From NCBI GenBank assembly GCA_036245525.1, contig BTPG01000004.1:164343669-164407668 (forward strand): a stretch of DNA of 64,000 bases, written 5' to 3'. Source of the stretch: Semisulcospira habei (lineage: Eukaryota; Mollusca; Gastropoda; Semisulcospiridae). Positions 24,149-35,659 of the stretch are shown piece by piece. Every line of letters starts with the position of its first letter. Position 1 is the stretch's first letter. Position numbers and translations under genes: made by a program. The notes beneath the pieces are model-generated. The model did no database searches and was not told where the DNA came from. It saw only the letters and a list, made by a program, of their open reading frames with translations.

Positions 24149-24330
24149 CTCGGAAAACCTGGACAAGCATTGAGGAGCAGGCAATACAGAATTACTTTGG
24201 AAATTATATTGCTAAAGGGGAAACTGTGCCAGACAATTTTTTTAAAGAGATGCTATCATTCTTCGAAGGCAGAACATATGATATGCTAAAGGCCAAGGTA
24301 ACTCGCATAATGCGACAAAGTAATAAATAG
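24149..24330 (+). CDS. Candidate terminal exon, W/E-rich DNA-binding-type tail
   Basis: After a strong acceptor (polypyrimidine then cag at 24146-24148), the frame opens with RKTWTSIEEQAIQNYFGNYI, continues with PDNFFKEMLSFFEGRTYDML and ends KVTRIMRQSNK with stop at 24328-24330. The WT.EE..A...YF layout and GRT....K ending resemble a C-terminal module common in uncharacterised invertebrate proteins. That comparison is from memory of the pattern, not a search. It would be the last coding exon of the gene whose HMG-like exons lie at 20987-23003. The phase mismatch leaves one link unresolved. Confidence 0.5.
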
Positions 24331-24757
24331 ATTTTTAGCATATCACATGTTCTTTCTTCTGAAGTGTGCATGTTTATGGTGACCAAAACTGCTCATAAGT
24401 CATCTGTGTGCATTAAGTTTTGGTTCACTTGCAATAGCAAAAGTGATTCTGGGCCATCCATCATCTGTCGTAGATGGTCCGTCTGTTGTCTGTGGTAAAC
24501 TTTGTCAATTATTTTTAGACTATTTTAGCCATAGACTTCAAACATGGCCCAAAGATGCTTTGTGACAAAATCCTTTTAAGCAATTCAATCTCAGTGACCA
24601 CTCTGGAAGGTTGAGTTCACAGGGCGTCCAGAAATAGGTAATAAAATAATAAGTAAAAAACAGAAGGCATATTTTCACAAAGGTTCTTTCTCAAATACTT
24701 ATTTTCAACTTTCAACCCAAACTTTGTACTGAGATACATTATAGTAAAACCTTCTGT

Positions 24758-25470
24758 TTATACTATTTTGGATGACCCCTCAGGTCAAAGATCACAAGAG
24801 CGAAGAGGTCATACTTATGAGCCATAACGGCTTTTCCATTCTTATGTTTTTGTTGCCAAGAAAGTGATAGCTCTCTAGACATTTTTTAATCTGCATTTTT
24901 TCCTTACATTTTTGTAATTTGATGTGGTTGCCAAGAAAGTTGTTCTCTGTTCATGTTTAGTCTAGTCTGTTGGAAGTGTTCGCGCATTTTGCTGTTTATA
25001 CTATTTTGGATGACCACTCGGGTCAAAGATCACAAGAGATCATGCTCATGAGCCATAATGACTTTTCCGTTCTTGTTTTGATTTTGGTGCCAAGAAAGTG
25101 GTAGCTCTCTAGTCATTTTTTAATCTGCATTGTTTTCTTACCTTTTTGTAATTTGATGTGTGTGCCAAGAAAGTTGTAGTTCTCTGTTCATGTTTAGTCA
25201 TGTTTGTAAGTGTTCGTGCATTTTGCTGTGTATACTATTTGGCATGACCACTCGGGTCAAAGATCACAAGAGATCATACTCATGAGCCATAACGGCTTTT
25301 CCGTTCTTCTTTTGTTTTTGGTGCCAAAAAGTGGTAGCTCTCTAGTCATTTTTTATCTTCATTTTTTTTCCTTATATTTTTGTAATTTGATGTGTGTGCC
25401 AATAAAGTTGTAGTTCTCTGTTCATGTTTAGTCTAGTCTGTTGGAAGTGTTTGTGCATTTTGCTGTATTT
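24758..25470. repeat. ~235-bp tandem repeat, 3 units
   Basis: Three units start with tatactattttggatgacc-like sequence at about 24760, 24999 and 25229. Each carries gtcaaagatcacaagag, gagccataacggcttttcc and tagctctctagtcatttttt. Later units are more alike than the first. Confidence 0.88.
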
Positions 25471-25621
25471 TAATACTGTATCATACAGGCTGTCTCAGTT
25501 GCTAGCTAGATGGTGTACGTTATCATGTCAGTTGTCAAATAAAATGTTGGACAAAAAATGAAGTTGCTTTGCTGTTAGTATGCTTGTATACATGTACACT
25601 CTCTCTGTCTCTCTCTCTTGC

Positions 25622-26010
25622 TCTTACCCCACCCGGGTCTGCCCTGGGGGACTTGGGTGGGGTTAGGTACTTTTTAGTTCCCAGGGTCACCCTGGTCAGC
25701 CCCACAGGGTGGGTTTTCCTTTCTATTCTGGGGCATGTGTTTCTGTCTACCCGAGGTCCATTCATCTGTATTTGCCTTTTTAAAACTCTTCCTAATGTCT
25801 GCACTGTCTGTAGCTCTTGATATTGGATTTGTGTTGCCAAATGGTTTTAGCTTTATTTAGGCCACATGTTGTAGGTTTATTTAACGTAGTGGAGCGGCTG
25901 GCGACATACATTCAATATTCTGTTTTGTTTTTCCACAAGCAGTGCAGGCACGTCCTGAGAAAGCCTTGTTGCTGTTGGGACGTTAAGCGATGTACAATCA
26001 ATCTCTTGCT
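25622..26010 (+). mobile_element. SINE family 3, full-length-like copy
   Basis: About 385 bp running from ccacccgggtctgccctggg to gttaagcgatgtacaatcaa. It matches the minus-strand copy at 58623-59020 over its whole length and the 3' halves at 42497-42659 and 57862-58033. The 3' tail is built of aatc units. No clear tRNA boxes were seen, so the head type is unknown. Confidence 0.8.
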
Positions 26011-26017
26011 CTGGCTC

Positions 26018-26460
26018 TCTAGAAATGTCTTTATGTTATCAAAATTAAAGTATTACACGGATAGTGAAACCCGAAATTTGTTCAGTAATGCACACATGTC
26101 ACATATAAACTACGCATCGACGGTGTGGTATTGTTGCAGTGATGTCCACTTAAAAAAAAAATTCTTTACATAAGAGAATGGCCAAATTAATTCTCCCTGA
26201 CCCACACTTGGCAATAGAGGAAAAACGCAATAAATCTGCATTCCTATCCCTTCAAACTCACTTTAAACTTGACAAAGTGGTACTGATGTTTAAAGTGTGC
26301 AGCCATAGCGCTCCAGAATATCTAATGGATCTGTTTACAAAAATCAGATTCCTGCTATGGGACTATGTGGGCCGTCTTTATATTGTTCCAAAACACCGAT
26401 TAGATATATTTAAATCCACTTTGTCATTTGCGGGTTTCACATTGTGGAACTACTGATTTT
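26018..26460 (+). pseudogene. Degenerate LINE ORF2 C-terminal fragment
   Basis: Two adjacent frames carry HINYASTVWYCCSD and then MAKLILPDPHL, followed by SAPEYLMDLFTKI and FAGFTLWNY. These are typical of the segment after the reverse transcriptase in jockey/CR1-like LINEs. A frameshift near 26150 separates them. The same fragment recurs at 56250-56650. Confidence 0.75.
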
Positions 26461-26775
26461 ACATCTCTAAATGTGCCCCACTGAGATATATTCACCAAAG
26501 CTCGTGCACACTCGGTGCGTGATCCAAATGAGTGCATGCACCCCTGTATTCTAAGAGTTCGTGAAAGCCTCTATACTCTGGGCATGCACCCTTGAAAGAT
26601 CACACTGCGCACCTTTCGTCGGACTGATTTTGTCAGGTCAGGCCGGCGCCAGTATTGGACTGAGGTTTGTCACAGACAAAAAAACGGGCTCAAAAAAGCA
26701 AAAGGCTAGAACTGTTAGCAAAACAAATACTAACTCCGAAAGGTGTTTTGGAAAGAAACAAATACCTGCCGTTAG

Positions 26776-26900
<125 letters not shown>

Positions 26901-26924
26901 TTTCCTCCCTACGTCACACGACCA

Positions 26925-27450
26925 GTCACTTCTTAGTGCAAACCGTACCATGTGACCGTGATATAAAAACCCCTGTAGCGAAAAATGGCAGACGTTTTGT
27001 ACTGCCCTCTCGATGACGCATCTTGGATGCCAGTTTTGTTCTATAAAGGTCGCCAAACGTTCTAAAGTACAAAGTTGACGTAGTGTTGTTCGAAACTGTG
27101 ACAACAAGCACACTCAGTACTGGTCAGTGACGGCAACGTCATGACTACCGTTGATATTTTAAATGACGTCATAAGTCTATTATGTCATAAATGTACTCCT
27201 TTGGCGTCAGTCATGTCTGGCGTGATCCAGGTCGCACGTGTCTTCTTGATTTTTTTTTACGAAAATAGCGGAGTGAAAACAAATACGTTATTGGTCGGAG
27301 GGGTTCGCTGCACGGATCCTTGTAGGCTTTCGGGCGGGAGGTCAAAGGAATGTCATTGTACCCCGCACAGGCCTTCGGGGTACAATGATTCCTTTGACTC
27401 CTCCCTCAGGCCTACTGACAAAGGTCCGTGTAGCGAACCCCTCCGGCCCG
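26925..27450 (+). mobile_element. Fold-back element FB3, copy 2
   Basis: Inverse-oriented relative of 23540-23940. It carries accgtaccatgtgaccgtga (26943), then acgaaaatagcggagtgaaa (about 27259), then the ttattggtcggaggggttcg hairpin with its opposite arm ending at about 27446. Confidence 0.75.
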
Positions 27451-27621
27451 GACCATGAACTCAGTTATAATATAAATCGCTAGTCAGGCAATATTAGGAA
27501 CGTTGAATGGTTTAACCATTTCAAAGAGGTGTTCAACTGAGTGTGATGAAACCCTGTTAGACTCGGAAAACCCCGATATTGGCGCCTTACCCGAGATAGA
27601 GGAGCTCGATGAACCAAAATT

Positions 27622-28003
27622 ATGACCGAAAAGGAGGTGCGATCAGCATTAAGTCGCTTAAATGTCGGTAAAGCCAGCGGTGCGGACGGCATATCAGCAG
27701 ATATGCCGAAAATCAGCGCCGTAACTATGATAAGTCAGTTTCTCACAAAATACTTTAACACTTTATTTAAAAATGGTACATACCCAAGTATGTGGACGGA
27801 GGCTATAATATAGTACTTGGCATTCACCACAAAAAAAGGCGATCGCGAGTCCCCTCATAACTACAAGGGAATCTCCCTCCTTAGCCGGCCTGATTGGGAA
27901 CTGTGTCTATGCCATCCGTCCTCAATGACCGACTGTACTGGCGGCTGGCATGAGGACACTAATACTGAGTCTAGCAGCTTACGCAATTTCTGCAGAGGTA
28001 AGT
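27622..28003 (+). pseudogene. LINE reverse transcriptase fragment
   Basis: The frame at 27622 reads EKEVRSALSRLNVGKASGAD then GIS. The next, after a stop at 27811, reads KKGDRESPHNYKGISLLS. These are the fingers region of a non-LTR reverse transcriptase. It is short, stop-containing and cut off before the catalytic YxDD. Confidence 0.72.
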
Positions 28004-28039
28004 AGTTCGTCAAACGAGTAACAATGGTTTGCAGGTACT

Positions 28040-29256
28040 ACGAAACGAAAGTACTAATGCCATATAGTTTATGCATGGCAACAATATTTGTCCTTAGGGT
28101 GGAGACATTTTTGTAGAAGTGTTTTTCGAAAGCTATTTTTCGATATGAGGGAACCAGTCCTCGTACACGGCCCGGATAAGGTGCAAGACATTTTTCGTGC
28201 CGCATAAGATTGAAAATTTCAAGCATACAAGTTACAAGTTTATTCCAGTGAGTAAATTAAAATCATGAGCAAGTAAACATGCATACAAATATACGATAAA
28301 ATAAGTTTTAAAGTATTATTGTTAATGCGGTAAGCATAGTCGCGTCTTAGTACAGTTAATCACACTGCACATGCAGCCATCAGTTCTGTAAATAGTACTG
28401 GTGGCCACATGCACAGGGGCACCAAACTTAAAGGTGAGGCCAAAACTGCCACCTCAAACAAAACGATACCTACAGTACACACATATCAATGATACAGTCA
28501 ACCTCCATGTGCGTTAGTCGGGACAGGTTTAAAGTATGGGACTGTAAATCTTACAGCGAAATGTCAAAGCCAGTAAGAAAATAATATAACAGCAACAAGT
28601 ACATGTATTTTGTAAATCACTCAAATAAAATATGAGAACTCATCGAGGCCAATGGTGTTATGATGGGTGATGGAAACACTGAAAGAAATAGTACGTGCAC
28701 AATATAAAGTATGTGCCTCCCCCCCCCTCCCCCCTTACTTTAAATAGCTGTTCATCACAAAGCATATCTCATTCATTTGATCACTCTGTGTTACCTGTCT
28801 CCGTTTTCTTTCTCGTTTTAATCCCCAAATATATGAGTGTCAGTGCTAATGCCAGCTGCTAAGAATCTTGCAGCAAACTGCAATAATGCAGACAAACTGA
28901 AATGACTATGCAGCAGCAAAATAGTTCCTCTTTTGTGCAATAGGCTACTGCTAGCAAGATAGGGTTTAATTTTAAACAAAGCATTGCATGAACTTCCAAG
29001 CGTGTTCACATTGTGCTGTGTATTTTTTATGTGTGAAGTGTACTGTACCATCAGTGATCACTGATCGAGACTGCATGGCACTGATCGCACATCACAACAT
29101 AGCTTGCCAGTATAATTGATTTAATTAAGTGTTACAGTATAATAATAATTAATCAAGTTCCAAAACTTTGTTCAACCATGACAGTTACAACCAAGTGGTG
29201 TGGCACTCTTTTACAGCATGCAACATGTTGCACTTCGGACATAGGTTTCGAAGATA

Positions 29257-29296
<40 letters not shown>

Positions 29297-29880
29297 GGTG
29301 TCGAAATGAAACGGGCAAAGCGATGGTAAAGTGAGTGGAAATAAACGTGACAAACCTTTACCAAGATGTAAAAATGCACAAAGCAACGTTGCATGTTCGC
29401 CTTTTGGGGAAACAAACACGCTTCTGTAGAACAAATCAAAAAGAACTCGCTGGCACACCGAAATTCACCGCAGGGAAATCCGCGTGTGCCGATGTTTTGA
29501 TCACGTGATCAGTTTGGGATACCTTGATATTTGTGTTCAAGGCACGCCTTTTCGTAATTGATTCTTCTCTTAATATACCTAAGTGTGAAAATGTTATTAA
29601 AAAAATAAATAAAATCCTTTTAAGTGACATATAGTGCATACTATCACTGAATACAGGAACAATGAGACCCGCGTAAACTACTGATCCCCTGTGAACATGG
29701 CTGCGAATGTCCTGGTTTCGTCTGCAGGCGAACTAGAAACAAAATGTGCTACAGAAAAATGTCTCCATCCTCCGACGGTTTAAAACGAGTGCGCACTGCT
29801 TTTATTCACACTAGACTTCATTTTGATATATCCAAACCTTTGTTACTCTCTAGAAAATCACTATCTCGTAAACGGCTGAT
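28040..29880. other. Unannotated intergenic stretch
   Basis: No supported gene. Simple tracts: C-tract at 28718-28734 and T-tract at 29261-29291. Confidence 0.4.
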
Positions 29881-30000
29881 CAGTCGTCTATGAAGGGCAG
29901 CTGCTTGACTAAAAGGGAATATCCGTGAAAATGAGCTGACGGAATGATGTCCCTTGAAAAATACAAAAACCCAAGATTACACAAACGGGGTGACGGCAAG

Positions 30001-30097
<97 letters not shown>

Positions 30098-30693
30098 TAT
30101 ATATATATAAAGCGATTAGCATCTAGATATGTTTGCAGTTCAGTAAAGAGTAGGTCAACTTCCTTTTTTCAGTTTTATTTTTTACTGGAGGCTCGGCAGT
30201 ACTTTTTTTCACGGTTTCTGTCGCAGATTCATCAGAGGTAAAGCCAGTGTGTGTGCTGCCATAGTTGAATAGATTAACACTGGATAATGTACACATGAGC
30301 ACTGGATAAATGTACGCCAACATGACATAAAACTTCTTTTTGAAAGATTACATGCACAAAATTAGGAGACTTGTCAGTAACGTTGTGGTAAATAGACGCG
30401 TATCCTCGGGCACCTCCCCCCCCCCCCCCCCCCCCCCCCAATATATATCCTGCTCCCGGGGTGAGTTTTTATTATTAAGAGTCCGAAAAAGCTCAGGCGG
30501 TTAAACGTCGGAGCAGGAGAGCGAAGGGAATCGCCGGGTCGTGGGTTCGAATCCCGTCCCGGCCCCGGTAGCTGGACTCACAATCCAAGGGGAAAAAACG
30601 GATTTGTTCAATAGCATGTCCGGCCGTTGAAAGGTCCTGGTAAATCAAATTGGCACATTTGGAGTGCGCCTGAGTTGATCAGTGTTTAGGTCG

Positions 30694-32197
30694 GAGTACT
30701 TTCAGAGCCTCTTCAGCGCTGAGCGCACTGTTCAAGAAGCAGTCTTCTTACAAATCCCACAACTCCCAGTAAAGGTCGAATTGGACGAACCGCCCACCGC
30801 TGAAGAGACCCTCACAGCCATCCACCAGCTCAAGAGTGGCAAAGCAGCAGGCATTGATGGAATACCGCCAGAGATCTGGAAACATGGAGGCACAGCACTG
30901 CACAACAAGCTCCATGGCCTCTTTCTCTGCTGCTGGGAGGAAGGAACACTTCCAAAGGATCTCCGTGATGCTGTCGTTATCACCCTGTACAAGAACAAAG
31001 GCGAGAAGTCTGACTGTTCCAACTATCGGGGAATTACCCTGCTGTCCATTGCTGGGAAAATTCTTGCAAGGCTGCTCCTGAATCGGCTGGTACCTGCCAT
31101 CGCTGAAGATCACCTCCCAGAGGGCCAGTGTGGCTTCAGAGCAAACAGGAGCACCACCGATATGGTCTTTGTGCTGAGACAGCTTCATGAGAAGTGCCGC
31201 GAGCAGAACAAAGGGTTGTACGTAACGTTTGTCGACCTAACAAAAGCGTTCGACACTGTGAGCAGGCAAGGCATGTGGCAGATCCTGGAGCGACTTGGCT
31301 GTCCCCCAAAGTTCCTCAGCATGATTGTCCAGCTACACGAAGACCAGCAAGGCCAGATCAGACTCAACAATGACCTCTCAGAACCATTCCCTGTTCTCAA
31401 CGGCGTAAAGCAGGGCTGCGTGCTGGCACCGACCCTCTTCACCATCGTTTTTAGCATGATGTTGAAGCAGGCCACAGTGGACCTCGATGATGACGATGCA
31501 GTGTACATCAGGTATCGTCTCGATGGCAGCCTGTTCAACCTCAGACGACTGCAGGCCCACACGAAAACCCTAGACCAACTGATTCGTGAGCTGCTTTTTG
31601 CTGATGACGCTGCCCTCGTTGCACACACAGAGAGAGCCCTGCAGCGCATCACGTCCTGCTTCGCAGACGCTGCCCAGCTCTTTGGACTCGAGGTCAGTCT
31701 GAAAAAGACAGAGGTCCTCCATCCGCCGGCACCCAAGACAGTGTATCGCCCTCCTCACATCACCATTGGCGAGTCTGAACTAAAGTCAGTGCACCAGTTT
31801 ACTTACCTTGGCTGCATTATCACGTCGGACGCCAAGCTGGACAAGGAGCTTGACAGCAGGCTGGCAAAAGCAAACAGCGCTTTCGGGCGACTTTTCAAGC
31901 GGGTGTGGCACAATCAACAGCTGAAAACAGGCACCAAGATCAGCGTGTACAGAGCTGTGGTCCTCACCACCCTGCTGTATGGTTCCGAGTCCTGGGCCCT
32001 CTACCGCAGCCAACTACGACTCCTCGAACGCTTCCACCAGCGCTGCCTGCGCACCATCCTGGGCATTCCCTGGAGTGACTATGTCACCAACGTCGAGGTC
32101 CTTGAACAGGCTAAAACTGTGAGCATCGAGGCTTTGCTGCTGCGGACACAGCTCCGCTGGGCGGGGCATGTCTCCAGGATGGAGGATCATCGCCTAC
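30694..32197 (+). pseudogene. LINE reverse transcriptase, N and middle part
   Basis: Reverse transcriptase ORF, open for about 500 codons but truncated at the 5' end and interrupted at the 3' end. Visible order: GKAAGIDGIPPEIWK, NYRGITLLSIAGK, QCGFRANRSTTD, VDLTKAFDTVSR (motif A), GVKQGCVLAPTLF (motif B), LLFADDAALVA (motif C with catalytic DD), LKKTEVL, FTYLGCII, then LLYGSESW and RWAGHVSRMEDHRL. The last group is typical of a LINE clade with a C-terminal zinc finger. I cannot fix the clade without a tree. The reading frame continues exactly at 44608 if the Gypsy element and one copy of its target duplication are removed. Confidence 0.88.
32193..32197. repeat. Gypsy target-site duplication, left
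   Basis: cctac; identical to 44608-44612. A 5-bp duplication is usual for Ty3/Gypsy integration. Confidence 0.9.
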
Positions 32198-33467
32198 TGT
32201 AATGCACGCAGACTTGCCCACAGTCGCACGTACAGACTCTCACGCAACAGACGCATACACCGCCACTGACTCAGACGGGCGCATTCATGAGGAAAACACA
32301 ACACACGGGCTCCCTTTCTAAAGTAACCTTTATACAATATAAAAGAAAAGAAACGCTTTAAAGTCTATCAAACTATATACACTGCTCTACTATCACACAC
32401 ACACAAATCACAATATCTTTGCCAGGCTAGGTTTTAGTCTCTCACTGTCTCCAACCTGTTTGATGTTATTGCCTGGTTTCGTTGGTCCTTCTCACGTCTA
32501 GGCGTGAAAGTCCTTCGTCGTACGCTTCTTCTTGCCGTCCTGTCTCTTTGGCACGGACGTCCTCGTTCTCGTACTGTTGCGCAGTTCTCGCTTTGACTCG
32601 GGTGTCTTGGTCCCGGTCAGACTCGCTCTCAGTGAAGAGCTGGAGGGATTACCTCACGTAGGTCCCACCTGTGACTCGACGTCTCGGCGTCCGTCGTTCC
32701 ACTCTTTACAAGAACTCTGAATAGACAACAAAAGTCCCAACGTAACACTTGCTAAACACACCACATATTGGATAAATGAGAAACGTCACGTAACCTGGCT
32801 GATACAAATAACTCACACGTTCATTCACACACACACACGTGCTTCATAAACTGTCTACTTCCGTAACACCCCCATATCTCTGTCACTATCTTGAAACAGA
32901 CTATAGCCTAACACTCTTGCTATACACTACTCTATACACTGGAAAAGACTATGCTTAACCATCCACGTACTACCTTCATAGCGACTTAGACATACACACC
33001 TCACAATCTTTTAGTTATCTATCTCGGTAACAACTGTATACAAAAACACCAGTTACTTCCCCGAATTTTAAACATACATAACTAAACCAAACCGGAACAC
33101 CGCTATACAACCACATTACTCTTACCAACGCATACTGTCTTTAACTAAACAACTATCAATACTACATTTATAGAAACATACTTGAAATCTAGGCTTCAGA
33201 GTCTTGGAATGCGGGCTAGGTATCTCAAACACAACCGTTCCATACGACAAGACAGCTCGCACTATCGATCTAGACCTCTGACAGACACAGTTTCCGCCTA
33301 GAACTCACTAAACAGAACTCACCAAAACTCCGTGCTAACCGTTCCTTAGAAATTCCACGTGCGTCTAGTGCCACACGGACTATCGGCACAAACAAACCGT
33401 TAACAAAAACCGTACCGTACTAATCCTACTGTGTGAGCACTATGCACAAGCATAGAGCTTCATCACA
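32198..33467 (-). repeat. Gypsy 3' LTR
   Basis: 1270 bp, starting tgtaatgcacgcag and ending gcttcatcaca on the plus strand. It aligns with the right LTR with roughly 15-20 small differences by eye. It keeps 24-25 bp at its outer end (gtaatgcacgcagacttgcc and neighbours) that the right LTR lacks. Confidence 0.93.
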
Positions 33468-33484
33468 ATTCCCCCTTCCTCGGG
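33468..33484 (-). promoter_or_regulatory. Polypurine tract of Gypsy
   Basis: On the minus strand gaggaagggggaat lies directly before the 3' LTR start (tgtgatgaag). This is the expected primer site for plus-strand DNA synthesis. Confidence 0.8.
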
Positions 33485-33586
33485 AAAAAAAAAGAAACGA
33501 CCGAGTTTCTTTTTAAGACTACTCGACGTAATATTATCCGAAAACAGGAAACGACTAACTTTGACTATCTAGAATACAAGAAAGAA

Positions 33587-35659
33587 CTAACAGTCTAGAA
33601 CACGCCACCAGGGCCACCATGGAAAACGCGGATCGGCAGCCTCGTCCGTCCGTCCGGTTCCCTCTAGCGCGGCCTGCGGGCAAAACTCGAACTCGTCCCC
33701 CACAAGTGAATAAAACGGCTCGGTTGCCCCAGCCCCGAAACACGCTAGTGCAGGCCTCGACCCATCATGGTATTTCTTCAGCATGTTAGCGTGGTAGATC
33801 TTCTCCTTTCCCCGCACAGAAATGAGATAGTCATGACCATACTCGCGAACAACCTGGTACGGCCCCTGCCATTGAGGCACGAGCGCCTGCGTCGTTGCAG
33901 GCGAAAAGAGCAAGACTTGCTCTCCTGGAGCAAACCGCCTTATCTTGGAGCCTTTGTCCCGGTAGTGCTTCTGCACCTTTCGGGCCGCATCCACATTGTT
34001 GTGGGCTATCTCGCAAGATTCCCTGACGATGTTTTTCAGGTCCAGCAGATGCTGAAAGATGGTCTTGCTCTCCCCCGCGTTCTTATCCCCAGACCACGCG
34101 TCCGCAAGTAAGTCGATCGGCCCTCGCGCTCGCCGACCAAAGAGCAACTCAAATGGGGAAAACCCCGTGCTCTCGTTCGGGAGCTCGCGATAAGCAAACA
34201 ACAGCGCCGGAAGGTAACGGTGCCAGGACCGTGGCCGTGTTTGAACGACCTTCTTTAGCGACTGCTTTAGCGTGCCGTGAAATCGCTCGACCATCCCATT
34301 AGATTGGGCGTGGTATGGTGAGGTCAAAACTCGTTTGACCCCCAGCATACGGTGGAACTCGCCCATCATATCGGACGTGAACTGGGTGCCCCTGTCACTC
34401 AGAACCGACTTCGGGAAGCCCATTCGAGCGAAGATTGAAAACATGGCTTCCGCCACCGACACTGTATCAATCTTCTGCAGTGGGATAGCCTCCGGGTACC
34501 GCGTCGCCACATCAATTAGAGTAAAAATGTAGCGATCGTTACCCTCCGACGGGGGCGACAACGGCCCCACAATGTCCACCGCCACGCGATCGAAAGGCAC
34601 CTCAATGCGTGGCATCAACTGAAGTGGCACATTGGGAACCCGGCCCTTCGGGGTTGTCCTCTGACAAATGTCGCAGGAGCGACAATATCGTGCGACGTCA
34701 GTCGACACCCCTGGCCACGAAAATCGGAGACGAACCCGCCCCAGCGTTCGTTTAACGCCGAAGTGCCCCGCCAACAACCCGTCATGGGCCGCCAACAACA
34801 CTGTGTCACGCAGCGTAGAAGGCACCGCGACCTGCACGGCTGTCGGAACCGTGCTCGGCGCGCCCTCCCTCCAAAAATGACGGTGTAACAAGCCGTTCGT
34901 AACCACAAACCGATAAGCGTTCACCCCACTCTCCTTGATCGTACCCGCTGCCGCTTTTCCGAACCAGTCCTGTAACGACTCATCCGCCCTCTGTAACTCA
35001 CCAAGCTCGGCAGGCGAGATAGCGTCAAGAGGCGAACTAGCCACACACGGCAGTGCCGCCTTTTGCTCGCCCTCGCGCCTGACTTGCGCTCTCGTCGCGA
35101 CGAACGCGACTGCCTGGTGAGCTACCCGAGCCTGCTGAAATGCTCCAAACATACCAACGACCGGCTCCACATCTTTCATGTTGCCGAGAATTAAATCCAC
35201 TACCGGCTCGTCGATGACACAAGAAACCAGACTACCCGAGAAAAACTCCGTGTCAACTTCTATCATCGCCAAAGGAAAAACTTCTACCTTTCCTCCGAAC
35301 GAAATTACCCTCTGCGTCTCCCCCGTGTACTGATCCTCCCTAACTAGGCTACGTCTGACCCCCGCGGTCGTGGCACCTGAGTCGCGCAGAACAGAAACGA
35401 GGAAACCGTTCACCACCCCCTTCACTACCGGCAAGTACCCTCCGCCATCAGCCGAGCACACAACGCCGAGCTGAGACTCCTCTACGACAGGAACTGCAAC
35501 ACTGGCCGCGTGAGTGAGCTGCACAGCCCCATCTCCCCGTCCAGTGCCGCCAGGACACTGATGTGCCAGATGGCCGTGCTCCTGATAACCAGCATACTGC
35601 GCGCCTGTGTACGGACAGTTCCGACTGAAATGCCCGTACCCACGACAAAAAAACAACAA
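33587..35659 (-). CDS. Gypsy zinc knuckle-protease-integrase ORF
   Basis: A 690-codon open frame. Residues 5-37 hold zinc-knuckle remnants (CRGYGHFSRNC and a degenerate YQEHGHLAHQC). Residues about 88-160 hold the aspartic protease with LRDSGATTAG (catalytic D93) and the flap/LILGN region. Residues 292-332 hold the integrase zinc-binding H, H, C, C set (AHDGLLAGHF, YCRSCDIC). The integrase core has D362 (VDIVGPL), D422 (SDRGTQF) and E458 (NGMVERF), giving the D,D35E spacing. A GPY/F-like WQGPYQVV module follows near residue 600. After a short tail the ORF stops 120 bp from the LTR. It lacks reverse transcriptase and RNase H on either side of the integrase, so the copy would depend on another element. 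Overlaps the end of the gag frame. Confidence 0.9.
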   Translation of the reverse strand: MLFFCRGYGHFSRNCPYTGAQYAGYQEHGHLAHQCPGGTGRGDGAVQLTHAASVAVPVVEESQLGVVCSADGGGYLPVVKGVVNGFLVSVLRDSGATTAGVRRSLVREDQYTGETQRVISFGGKVEVFPLAMIEVDTEFFSGSLVSCVIDEPVVDLILGNMKDVEPVVGMFGAFQQARVAHQAVAFVATRAQVRREGEQKAALPCVASSPLDAISPAELGELQRADESLQDWFGKAAAGTIKESGVNAYRFVVTNGLLHRHFWREGAPSTVPTAVQVAVPSTLRDTVLLAAHDGLLAGHFGVKRTLGRVRLRFSWPGVSTDVARYCRSCDICQRTTPKGRVPNVPLQLMPRIEVPFDRVAVDIVGPLSPPSEGNDRYIFTLIDVATRYPEAIPLQKIDTVSVAEAMFSIFARMGFPKSVLSDRGTQFTSDMMGEFHRMLGVKRVLTSPYHAQSNGMVERFHGTLKQSLKKVVQTRPRSWHRYLPALLFAYRELPNESTGFSPFELLFGRRARGPIDLLADAWSGDKNAGESKTIFQHLLDLKNIVRESCEIAHNNVDAARKVQKHYRDKGSKIRRFAPGEQVLLFSPATTQALVPQWQGPYQVVREYGHDYLISVRGKEKIYHANMLKKYHDGSRPALACFGAGATEPFYSLVGDEFEFCPQAALEGTGRTDEAADPRFPWWPWWRVLDC

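Noticed and set aside
30484..30560. True tRNA gene
   Set aside because: A- and B-box-like sequences are present but the cloverleaf is not convincing and the unit continues into a SINE body with a second copy at 13545.
30748..31736. Minus-strand ORFs across the LINE reverse transcriptase
   Set aside because: Antisense shadows of the coding strand, no domain.
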